Shown: in pieces, positions 19,991 to 29,379 of the stretch
How the letters are laid out: each line of letters opens with the position of its first letter
Numbering within the stretch: the first letter of the stretch is position 1
Source: Notospermus geniculatus
Lineage: Eukaryota > Nemertea > Pilidiophora > Heteronemertea > Lineidae
Assembly (NCBI GenBank): GCA_002633025.1
Contig: NMRB01000435.1
Location: forward strand, 24,169-88,168
Direction: 5' to 3'
Length of the DNA stretch: 64,000 nt
Position numbers and translations under genes: made by a program
Notes under the pieces: generated by a model
What the model was told of the DNA's origin: nothing
What the model saw: only the letters and a program-made list of their open reading frames with translations
Database searches by the model: none

Positions 19991-21483
19991 CAATAACCCC
20001 CCCCCTTGCAGTTACAATATGGCATGGCGTAACCTACCGGCCACGAAGAATTTCCTGTATGGTCTTGTGGTCGGCACGTTGGACACTGAGTTAGAGGTTA
20101 ACGGATGGGCGACCGGCGCATACGATGCATAGTCCCTTTAACATGCTATATTTCAACTGCCCTTGTGCCTGCTGAAGGAGAGCGCTAGATATCACTTTCT
20201 CAAACACAAACCACAGTGTTAAATAGTATCAGTTCCCAGCTTCTCCAATGGCTGCATAAGATAGCACACTTCCAACAGCTTCTCTTTCCGTCTCACAGCG
20301 TGCTGCACTGAGTAACCGATCCACTGTTTACGAGTGTTGCGTGCTGCGGTGTCTCAAGGCCGTCATTTCCAGCTCCCTGCCGGGTCCGGGGTTATCGCTC
20401 ACACACTATAATCGCAATGATTCACTCCACCAATCAAAATTCATAATCCGATAATTTGAACCAATAGCTGTGTTGAATCATTGCGCCATTGGGAGGCAAA
20501 TATTTACCATTTGTATGAAGTCCGTGATAAATTCGCAGTTATTGCAGTTCTGACCCGCGATATGTTGACTTTCGCGTCACATCTGGAAGTTAGATAATTG
20601 GCTAGCAAGTCTCTAGCAGAAATTATTCAAAATCACATTTACTTTGGCTTTTTTTGGTCGATTGCAGTTTATCATGTTGTAATCTGATTCTGTTCAAATG
20701 CGTTTCCTTGGTGCTTAGTAAGTCACTTCGTGTCTCGATTTTGCTCGAAATAACGTATCATGCGACCTGAATAGACCGCAGATTGACCGCGGTACAATTT
20801 TATGTTATAACCTGTTGTGTCTGGAGAGATTGATATCAACCACCGGTTACCGGTTAATTTTGGCATCCGTTCGCGGCCTGTGGAATGCCTGGCGGGAACA
20901 AGGAATGCTGGGAGATGTAATTGATCCCATTCAACGAAGCTATGACCAATCTATGGAAAATAATTATTGTGTATCGTTGTGAATCATGGCGGAAACTCAT
21001 CTCCCTAGATAATTGGGCCCTTTATTCCAAAATGTCCATTCTGGGAACTTATCTCCCCCACGATGATAGGACCTGTCAGATTGTCAGACGATATCGTGTG
21101 AAATTATTTTGAGTTCTTTAGAATCATTCATTCTTGGAAATGATTCAGAATCTCAATCATTCCGGGAATGAGGCCCTCGCTGGGACCAGATGCACAAATA
21201 ATTTGAATTTTTGTCCAGTCTTATTTGAGTGGGAAATGTCCAGATGTCACTTATGAAATGCCTGGCTATTCCATTTTGCGGCTATTGTAGGTGAGAGTTG
21301 CCACAATTTATGATGTACTTTAACAGTCTTTTCACTTTTGCATCAGCAACGGACACCCTGTTCTTCATCGTCTGTTCCGTTAAGGGAGACCTCTATTGAC
21401 AAGTTGTTAAACTACCACTTGTCAACCTCGCCCCATGTAGAGTAACTCTCGTTCCTAGGGTAACCACATGTGCATTATTGTGT
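19991..21483. other. Intronic sequence without a recognised element
   Basis: A short C run near 20000 and a tRNA-like fragment near 20090 are the only features. No exon is seen. Confidence 0.4.
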
Positions 21484-21600
21484 TGTCATCATACATTCTC
21501 CAACACTGGGGCGAAAGGCAAAACTACGGCATTGGAGAATGATGCAATCACCGCCCGTGGTGCCGGCTGTTGACAAAAAATGGCAATACCGTGGGCCTTA
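21470..21600 (+). repeat. Dispersed ~120-bp repeat (CATACATTCTCCAACACTGG), copy 1
   Basis: Shares CATACATTCTCCAACACTGG, then GGC.AAAGGCAAAACTAC, ATTGGAGAATGA and CAATACCGTGGGCCTT with 23445-23573. The internal ATTCTCCAA/TTGGAGAAT pair can form a hairpin. Confidence 0.75.
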
Positions 21601-22340
21601 TGTGGGATGTTTTGAGGGGCTCAGTTTTTGACAAAAAAGGTATCTAACGAGTCAGTTACAAAAAAATCGTTCAACATTCTCAACATTCGATGCATATTTT
21701 CCACTCAAGCGCAACAGAATGCAACGAATGAAACATAGCTCGGCAAACTTGAAGTTACACGATACTCAACAAATATGCTTCTAAAAAGTGGTGAACGAAT
21801 CGGAGACGTCTAGGCCTGGTACTCGTGCCGGTTGCATGTTAGAATACCGTACTGCTCTCAGGTGGAAGAGAATCCTTAAGCCAGGATCACGGATCACTGC
21901 TTTCAGCGTTTATTGAAATCTTCTGATAGTAAACAGAAAAAAAACATTTCTGTGTCTTCATCTGATACTGAATGAATTCATGGGGTCCTGCCTCGATCAG
22001 GTTTGTGTTCAGTCAAGGTCTCTGCCGCCAGTTGCTCCTTGTGATGATTTGCGGGATATAGGCTGCTTGTCAATTCCTTTGGTGTTCTTGCCTGCAGCGT
22101 AAGGAAGACTTTGCCATATTGGACGTTGGCGTGGCATTGTGGAACCATCACCCTCACCGCCCTGGTACATCCACTGATTCTGCCGAGGTCCAGGTTGAGT
22201 TTTTACTTCTGTCGTACTAGAAGAAGGGGTGGAGTCCTTCCTTCAGAAACTAGGTGTCATTTGCCAACCTGGTTTGAACCAACTTCCAGAAAATTTGACA
22301 ATAACTCCATCTCTTGTGTCAAATATGGAAAAATTTGATC
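21601..22340. other. Intronic sequence without a recognised element
   Basis: No supportable gene or repeat. Confidence 0.4.
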
Positions 22341-22343
22341 GGA

Positions 22344-22612
22344 CCAGTGGCGGATCCAGGAGTTGCCGAACACCGGGGGGGCGGGGCGTGGAATGGGCAA
22401 ACCCCATTCCCTGAGCCCTGAAGGCGCGAAGCGCCGAAAATTTTGGGGTATAAGTGCCGGAAACACGATTTCCTGGCACCTGGGCAGGTCAAATTGAACT
22501 TTCTTTTTACTGAAAATNNNNNNNNNNNNNNNNNNNNNNNNNNNNNNNNNNNNNNNGGTGGGGGGGGGGGGGTGCACCTGGCACGTCCCCCTTGGATCTG
22601 CCACTGCGGACG
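22344..22612. mobile_element. TIR element CAGTGGCGGATCCA with gap
   Basis: Ends CAGTGGCGGATCCAGG and TTGGATCTGCCACTG are inverted. A run of 39 N (22518-22556) followed by a G run lies inside it. Related in its ends to the dispersed ggatccac family. The two long minus-strand frames over it are due to the Ns and were rejected. Confidence 0.8.
22518..22556. other. Assembly gap, 39 N
   Basis: Undetermined bases adjoining a long G homopolymer, which probably caused the sequencing failure. Confidence 0.98.
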
Positions 22613-23304
22613 TTAGTTTCAGATCACCCTGTAGGCCTATCATGCATCTGGTTGATGCATGCATCAACACATGCTTCACTGAGTGGTAGCATTTTCACTA
22701 CATGCTAACTCCCAGGTAGCCTGCATAGCATAATATTATCATTGTAATCATCTCTGGAGGCAGACGATAAAGTGACGAAATGTGCAGCTGGAGCTACGGA
22801 ATGTGGTAAGAGAATATTTGATGGGATTTAGTGCATCGTGTCAAAACCCGGTGGAAATAACCCGGTGGAAATCGTAGCTCACGGTTTTTCATCGGTTTTT
22901 GTGCAAGAACGGTTCAGATGGATGCACTCAAGGAATTTACTCCTCCACTTTGTCTGTTTCACTTGAAGCATTCGGTCAGTGCTGTAAATTTTGTACAGGC
23001 GAATGTATTGTCTGTCAGTTCACGTTAGGATGACACAGAGTTGATAGTATTTGAGCCGAATGGTTATTCGATCACAAAATAATGAACGATTTGGCCGTCA
23101 CTCCTGACGTTGATCGACATTGGAATTCAAAAAAGTTGCAGAAATTGCATCTTTGCAATTCATCATTTTGTGATATCTTTGTCTGCCTTGCATTGCGCTA
23201 GATGCTGCTAGAACACTCCCTTCTCTATGAGCGGTTATAACCGCAAATAAAAACGTTACAAAATAAAGATGTTGTTGTAGTCATATTCTCTAGTCATTCT
23301 GGTG
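22613..23304. other. Intronic sequence without a recognised element
   Basis: Nothing recognised on either strand. Confidence 0.4.
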
Positions 23305-23400
23305 ATCTCTAGTCGTAGCTAAGAAAGACGTAAGGTGGCGCTGCAGTCGTCCACACGATCTCGAGTCGTAGCTAAGAAAGACATAAGGTGGCGCTGTATC
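23305..23400. repeat. Two-unit ~55-bp tandem repeat
   Basis: AGTCGTAGCTAAGAAAGACG and TAAGGTGGCGCTG occur twice in direct order, about 55 bp apart. Confidence 0.8.
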
Positions 23401-23444
23401 ATTTGTAACACAGGAAGGTTGCATTCCTAGAGTATCCATGTATG

Positions 23445-23573
23445 CATTGTATTGTAATCATACATTCTCCAACACTGGGGCAAAAGGCAAAACTACAGTA
23501 TTGGAGAATGACGCAATTGCCACCGGTGGCGCCACTTGTCTACAAAAAGTGGTAATATTGTGGCCCTTTAAAG
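23445..23573 (+). repeat. Dispersed ~120-bp repeat, copy 2
   Basis: Second copy of the 21470-21600 repeat, with the same block order and about 80% similarity by eye. Confidence 0.75.
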
Positions 23574-24271
23574 AGTTGAAAATTTCATCTGATGTTTGGG
23601 GATTACTGATGAAATATATTTATGAAATGCACACTAGGGGATTCTAAACGCTGCCACAGGAGCCAAGAATGCGCCGCCTGTTAATGAATGATCATCGCGG
23701 GGGTATAACAGGTCTTTCTCGTCCTAAATGGCCCCAATGGTGACATTACTTAGAATATCGACCGAGTTTGTGCAAGTACTGGTCTTGCGGCCACGCGAGA
23801 GGGTGTATCTTAAAATAGATTTCCGTTTGGGGATTGAAACGGGGAAAAAACGCCGCTAAAGTGTAATGAAAACTTGCCCCAGGGGGCGTCGCAACATGAT
23901 CCGTGTCGGTTGCGGATGTTGAAGATAAATTGCCCCCAGGTGGCGCCACAGGTGTTTACGAGGGATGATAAGTAGATCAAAGGGTAATTTATGCGTGCGG
24001 CCGTTAATATGGGTCGTCACAGCTGTTGATTAGAGAGACGGATTAAATGATGGAAATTTGTCATGGATGACACGGGGATGAAGCCCTCGTGAGAGGTGGG
24101 ATGATGTAACATAATAATCGTCCTTGTTACTAAAAAAGTAGGTGATTTAGCAAAACTGAAGGTCAAAAATTAACTTTTCACCCGAGGCCCATCAGGGTCT
24201 TCGGGGTATTGTCATCACGCTGGCGGCTGTCTGTGCGTCGTCTGTCGTCGTCCGTCGTCGTCGTCACGCAA
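23574..24271. other. Intronic sequence without a recognised element
   Basis: Only a CGTCGT-rich stretch near 24240-24265 stands out. Confidence 0.4.
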
Positions 24272-24935
24272 ACGACGTGAACGCTCTAACTTGAGAATGC
24301 TTCGGAATTTTCATCTCAAATTTTGTATGGTGATACCTCATGACATGACGCTTCTCGCTATTGAAAATCGGCCGGATCTGATTCATACTTTGGCCACCAG
24401 GGGGCACATAGTGAAAACACAAAATTTGCGATTACTCCTGAACTGGTCATCGAAACTTCATGAAATTTGTATGGTGGGTGTATCCAGTCAAGGTACACAA
24501 CATATCAGACGGGTTTTTGATTTGACCTACATTTCAAGGTCGCACAGGTCAAGAGCTGAAATCTGATTGGTCAACGACGTGAACGCTCTAACTTGAGAAT
24601 GCTTTGGAATTTTAGTCTCACATTTTGTATGTTGATACCTCATGACATGACGCTTCTCGCTATTGAAAATCGACCGGATCTGATTCCTACTTTGGCCACC
24701 AGGGGGCACATAGTGAAATGACAAAATTTGCGATTACTCCTAATCTAGTCATCGAAACTTCATGAAATTTTTATGGTGGGTGTGTCCAGTCAGGGTACAC
24801 AACATATCAGACAGGTTTTTCATTTGACGTACATTTCAAGGTCACAGAGGTCAAAAGGTGAAATCTGATTGGTCAACGACGTGAACACTCTAACTTGAGA
24901 ATGCTTTGGATTTTTAGTCTCCAATTCACTCACAA
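24272..24935 (+). repeat. 302-bp tandem repeat, 2.2 units
   Basis: ACGACGTGAACRCTCTAACT occurs at 24272, 24574 and 24876, an exact 302-bp period. Units share CATGACATGACGCTTCTCGC, TGGCCACCAGGGGGCACATA and CATTTCAAGGTC. A diverged relative lies in reverse at the right end of the window (about 63540-63960). Confidence 0.93.
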
Positions 24936-25229
24936 TATCGACTGCAATTACCTAAAACCACCAACCCTCCAGATAACAAATTAATGTACAACTACTTCAT
25001 TTCAGCTTCATTACAGGGTATACCACTTCCCATATCTTCTTTCAGTAAAACACACAGGCCGAGGGGTTATGCCCGCAACAGCGGGGCTATTTTTTCATCA
25101 AAGCTGGGTCACTTGAGAAATGACGGAGGGAATTTTTTCTCGGCGTGTGTTTTGGTCACCTGCCCAACTCGTGACTGCTCAGCGATGCTTAACTTCCAGC
25201 TCTGAGGTCCATGACAACCACTAGGCCTA

Positions 25230-25594
25230 GGCCAGACCCAAAAATATGTCTGTTTGCTGTAACCCGACCGACCCTACGTAAATGGTACCGACCCAAAACT
25301 TTTTATGGGGGTATTAGCCAATATATTTTTTTTTATGCCCCAAAGGACCCGATTTGCCGACCGGCAATGACGAAGTATGCCGACCTAAAACTTTTTACAC
25401 TTTAAAACTGAATGCCAATGCGTCATAAACCCCAAAAGACATTGTTTTTAAACAGTAGTATATTTTATTTTGTGGAAATTGCTAATTTTTTTTCACCTCC
25501 AACTAAAAAAAATAAAAATAAATGCCTACCTACCTACCCGAGCTATTAGGGTAGGGTAGGGTTACAGCAAACAGACATATTTTTGGGTCTGGCC
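25230..25594. mobile_element. 365-bp element with 35-bp perfect terminal inverted repeats
   Basis: The left end GGCCAGACCCAAAAATATGT, continuing CTGTTTGCTGTAACCC, is exactly mirrored by the right end, GGGTTACAGCAAACAGACAT onwards to GGGTCTGGCC. The inside is A/T-rich with CCGACCC-type short repeats and CTACCTACCTACC. It has no coding capacity, so it is a young-looking non-autonomous DNA transposon. Confidence 0.93.
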
Positions 25595-25833
25595 CTATAG
25601 GATATTATCTAGAGCTTGCAGGTTAGGCGATGCTATACAATGACGGGCTAACAAGGGGGGATGGCAAGGCCTAAACCATCGGTCATAGAGGATTTCTGTT
25701 ATGACCTAATGGTTGGTTTGTAATCCAAACTGCTGTGCTGTGGATGTGTTTGCAACCCGCACGTGGCAGCATAGAATAACAATGGCCTGCAGTCACCTAA
25801 TGTGTCATCGTTGAACCGTATTTCTCGTTTCAG

Positions 25834-25923
25834 GACCACATGGAGAAGTACAGGACCCAGATCAGCAGCTTAGAACAAGAAAACATGCTGATGATGAATA
25901 AGATGAAGAAGATGGAATCACAG
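25834..25923 (+). CDS. NCKAP5: NCKAP5-like gene, exon 3 (30 codons, coiled coil)
   Basis: Exactly 30 codons between acceptor TTTCTCGTTTCAG and donor CAG|GTAAGG, phase 0 both sides. It encodes DHMEKYRTQISSLEQENML and a Met/Lys-rich tail, continuing the coiled coil of exon 2 with heptad spacing. In the vertebrate proteins the corresponding linker is less conserved, so identity here rests mainly on position between two recognisable exons. Confidence 0.88.
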
Positions 25924-26507
25924 GTAAGGACGGTGCTGCCATCTATCCTAAACAGTGGTTACCATGGTTACTGGGAGTTCTCATTGCCCTTCTTGGTCAA
26001 AATCAGGGCTTCAGAGTCAGGATCGTGGGATCAAGTTTCTGCACTCGTAGGAAATTGCGGTCTACTGTGACCACTTGATCACATGTAGTATAACGGCACC
26101 AAAAATGGAGCTGAATGATGGGATACATGTAGTTGACATGGCCCAGCTACTGAGAGAGTAGGCCTATGCTTGCATGGTCCCAGCCATCTGTGACCTGGTG
26201 AAGGCAGGCAGTGCAGAAATTCATGGGATAGACCGTTTTCAAATTGACGTAAACGACAAAAATCTGCATACTTCCGCCGAAATCTCAACCACAACCTCGG
26301 TCTGAAACTGAATGACGTGATGCAGACAACCCCACGACAGTGACTTCGAAGACGTCACATCAGAGTCGACCATAGCTGAATCATGGATTGCGTCACGTCA
26401 CCCGGTTTCAGATCGAGGTTGTGGGTGAGATTTCGGCGCAAGTGTGCAGATGTGCAAATTCGAGAATCGTCAATTCATGGCTAAACTGAAAAATTTTCTT
26501 TTTGCAG
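25924..26507 (+). other. Intron 3 with fold-back MITE
   Basis: 584 bp, of which 26228-26471 is a fold-back MITE. Only 36 bp separate the MITE from exon 4, so the branch point and polypyrimidine tract of exon 4 lie in that short stretch or in the MITE. Confidence 0.8.
26228..26471. mobile_element. Fold-back MITE, AGACGATTCTCG family, copy 4
   Basis: Ends ATAGACCGTTTTCAAATTG and AAATTCGAGAATCGTC, in the opposite orientation to copies 1 and 3. Inside are TTCCGCCGAAATCTCAACC and GGTGAGATTTCGGCGCAAG. Confidence 0.88.
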
Positions 26508-26681
26508 CTGGGGGATCGATTTGATAGTCCAGAGAAGTCCAAGCTCCTGACGGAACGCTTGAAGTCCCTGGAGGCGGAAAACTCGGGCCTCGTGTTGGAG
26601 AACGAAACGCAGCGGCAGTCGTATGAGAAATGTCTGGACGAGATAGCCAATCAGGTTGTCCAGGCTCTTATGACGCAGAAG
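26508..26681 (+). CDS. NCKAP5: NCKAP5-like gene, exon 4 (58 codons, family signature)
   Basis: Exactly 58 codons between acceptor TTTTCTTTTTGCAG and donor AAG|GTAAGA, phase 0. It encodes ERLKSLEAENSGLVLENE followed by CLDEIANQVVQALMTQK. This is the best conserved block of the NCKAP5 family, where vertebrate proteins read almost the same (ERLKALEAENSALxLENE, CLDEVANQVVQALLTQK). It is the strongest evidence for the family assignment. Coiled coil throughout. Confidence 0.95.
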
Positions 26682-27235
26682 GTAAGAAAATGTGGATTTC
26701 GGCTACGACTAGGCCTGCTGTCATGGAATACTGCAGATCAGTTGCTTCAGACTCTATCACTCCAAAAGAGCGCAGCACCTGACGGGGTCAGCGTCATGAC
26801 CTCCCGCATGTCATTTCATGATGTCTTGAGGCGAGACGAAAAAAAATCAAATTGTTTCCCGACGTCATGATCGCTGAAACAACTGGATTTTTTTTCGAGT
26901 CACATCATGGCATTCAGAAATGACGTGCAGGACGTCATGATGCTGCCCCGTCAGATGCTGCACTCTTTTGGAGTGATATCGTCTTTTGGGTGTTTAACTC
27001 TAAAGGCCCATTTCCTCTACAGTGCCAGTGAAAGCCACACCAATATCCGTAAAATGCAATACAAAGTAGTGTTGTGGAAACAGGCCTTTACGGTCAGGAG
27101 GTGCTATGTTCTCTAGCAAAAGTTCTCATGCTCTGCTCATTGTTGTTTCTTCTTGAAGCAGACGATACCATTTGATAATGTGCCAAGAAGACACTTTCTT
27201 GTGAGATTTAAGATGGAATTTGTTTCTGTTTTCAG

Positions 27236-27433
27236 TGTTTGCGTGAAGAGTGCACCAAACTACAGCGCCGTGTGTTAGAGTTGGAGACTCACAATAAGCA
27301 ACTGCAGGGAATGTTCCAGACGCGTTTACGTCACTCGTCAGATGCGGCGATGATTCAGGTGCTGACGGGCAAAAAGCCAAAATCACGCGCTAAATCTCTT
27401 ATTGAAGGCAGCACACACAGTCTTCCAGGACAG
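27236..27433 (+). CDS. NCKAP5: NCKAP5-like gene, exon 5 (66 codons, family signature)
   Basis: Exactly 66 codons between acceptor TGTTTCTGTTTTCAG and donor CAG|GTGGGT, phase 0. It begins CLREECTKLQRRVLELE and continues to NKQLQGMFQTRLR, matching the family block LREECVKLKTRVFDLEQQN..L..LFQQRVR that directly follows the exon 4 block. The second half (GKKPKSRAKSL) is basic and marks the passage from coiled coil to the disordered region. Splicing of exon 4 to exon 5 restores the family's continuous motif, which supports both junctions. Confidence 0.94.
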
Positions 27434-28818
27434 GTGGGTGTAAACTGGGGAGCAGTGGTTGAGGGACGGGCTGGCGGTCCACAGGCCTTGGGTTCGATTC
27501 CAGCCGAGCTGCTACTTTGTGGGTTTAAACAGAGGAGTGATGCTGTTGGTTGGTGGGGCTGGTGAAGCAGTGTCATACAACGTGCCAGGGGCATCTCTAT
27601 CTTATGTTCATTTCTGAAGACCGACCCGAAGTTCTTGTCCTTTTGAACGGATTCGTTTTGGTTCGGTGCTGATATATCTTTGAGCAGCCATGGTCTAGTG
27701 GCGCAGGTGTCCGGCCAGCAGTCCAAAGGTCTCAGGTTCAATCCCCACTGTTGGTGTGAGACTCAGGCTAAGTCTCTTTGCCTCAACGGGCCTACCTCAC
27801 CCTGGTGTGAAAGGACCCTACAGGCAGCATCCTGATAGGCATTTTGATGTGCGCATTACACCGATTGGTTGGCATGAGAATCAACTCTGACATGCATTGC
27901 AAGTAAAATACACAAAACATCAACATTTGAGACAAAATCTGTAGGTTGTCAGTTGCTAGCGCCGCCTGAGATGAAGTGACCGCACTGATATGAGCCTAAT
28001 AACGAGCTGCCTATACACGCTTCCTATAAAACAACCGGAAGTGACGTAAAGGGAGGAGGACATGGGGAGGCTGCCATGACAACCATGCAAACATGGAAAA
28101 TCACTTTCACACGGCTCACTGATTTGGATGCACTTTCTTGGTAGGCCTAGTTTCTTAGATCAATGTTCACATTATGGTTGTCAACAAGGAGTGACATGTA
28201 ATTCAATGACACACTAATTGAGTGTGTTGTTTCATTTCTTTGATGGATACAGAGCGGAATTCGTCGACGTCATGCCATCGTCATGGTCTCGTTTGGCATG
28301 CATTGCACAAGCACTGCAGTGCCAGTGCATCAGTGCACATGTAACCAAGGTAACTTATTAGGCCAGCTCGGCTGAGGTTGCCGGTAGGCTAGCGCGTGCT
28401 AGGCCTAATGAATGAAGGCCGGGGCGAATTGTAGGCATTAAATGTGCAGGCTAGGCCTAATATGTAGGTTAACTAGGCCTACACTGCTAGGCCTACCGGC
28501 GGTAGGTCGTGTATGAAGGCCTAGGCCTACTTTGATGATCATGATCTCAGCAGCAAATCCCCCATTTACGTCACTTCCTGTTGATTCGAAATCTATTAAA
28601 AGGGGGCAGCACAATTATAGGAAGGGTATATAGGGTCCCTTTAAACGATACCTAGCTGGCAGAGATGGTTTATGTGAATGCCTAGTCATGTGTGTTTTGT
28701 GGCAGCCATCCTGTTGTACTTCCCGGGAAGTGGCGCGTGATCTGGATTGCACAGATTTCTACATATTTTCCTCAAATATCTTCCATTACTTAACGACACT
28801 GTCTCCGTTGTCTTCCAG
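27434..28818 (+). other. Intron 5 with tRNA-like SINE and TIR element
   Basis: A tRNA-like sequence lies at about 27686-27770 (CATGGTCTAGTGGCGCAG, GGTTCAATCCCC). From about 27810 to 28650 lies an element with inverted subterminal blocks: CCGGAAGTGACGTAAAGGG against CCCATTTACGTCACTTCCTG, and GGACCCTACAGGCAGC against TATAGGGTCCCTTTAA. Parts of it recur in reverse at about 51255-51700 and 60620-61040. Several TAGGCCTA palindromes cluster at 28400-28530. Confidence 0.65.
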
Positions 28819-28962
28819 CATTCGTTCATTCCAGTCCGTAACAGTTACCACCACGCCAGCAAACACACACGTCATTATAGCAACTCGACGTTCACCGGTA
28901 TGGAGCCAAACGTTGACGCCCTGCCATCATGTACGGTCTATGATCATGATTACAATGATAAC
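28819..28962 (+). CDS. NCKAP5: NCKAP5-like gene, probable exon 6 (48 codons)
   Basis: Exactly 48 open codons between a very good acceptor (TGTCTCCGTTGTCTTCCAG) and a consensus donor AAC|GTAAGT, phase 0 at both ends like its neighbours. It encodes a His/Ser/Tyr-rich segment (RNSYHHASKHTRHYSN, then LPSCTVYDHDYNDN). I do not recognise the segment in vertebrate NCKAP5, so the call rests on the splice sites and the preserved phase. It may be alternatively used. Confidence 0.65.
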
Positions 28963-29379
28963 GTAAGTTGGAAAAACCAGAAAATCTTCAGTGCATCTTT
29001 GAAAGTTGAGCCAAATACCTCGGATTGGCCAAGTGTGATTTTACCTCTACTGCATAATTGGCAGCAAAATTGGCTGTGCATTGATTTATAGATGAGTTTT
29101 GCAAGCAGCCATCGTGCCGTAAATTAGGTCGTCGTCATGGTGATTTCCCCATGGGATGGGAGGGAACCAATCAGCTGTCACTATGGAAGAAAATCTCCAT
29201 GGTGATGACCTAATTTTGCCAAGATGGCTGCAAGCAAATCTAGCTGCATCTTTCCTTTGCCACCTGCTGCATGCAGCATCTGAAAAGAAGTGTGAACACC
29301 TAAGGGCAGGTTCACACTCCAATTGAGCTACCAGACGATGTGTGAACTCGCCTAAACTCTGGCCCTCCTCTCTTTACAG
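28963..29379 (+). other. Intron 6
   Basis: 417 bp ending in acceptor CTCCTCTCTTTACAG. It contains a short imperfect palindrome (TTAGGTCGTCGTCATGGTGA against CCATGGTGATGACCTAA) at about 29125-29215. Confidence 0.75.

Larger units (their letters stand above)
16964..25833 (+). other. Intron 2 (8.9 kb)
   Basis: Runs from the exon 2 donor to acceptor TTTCTCGTTTCAG. It contains MITEs, a 302-bp tandem repeat and a 39-N gap, listed separately. No extra exon is supported. Confidence 0.75.
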
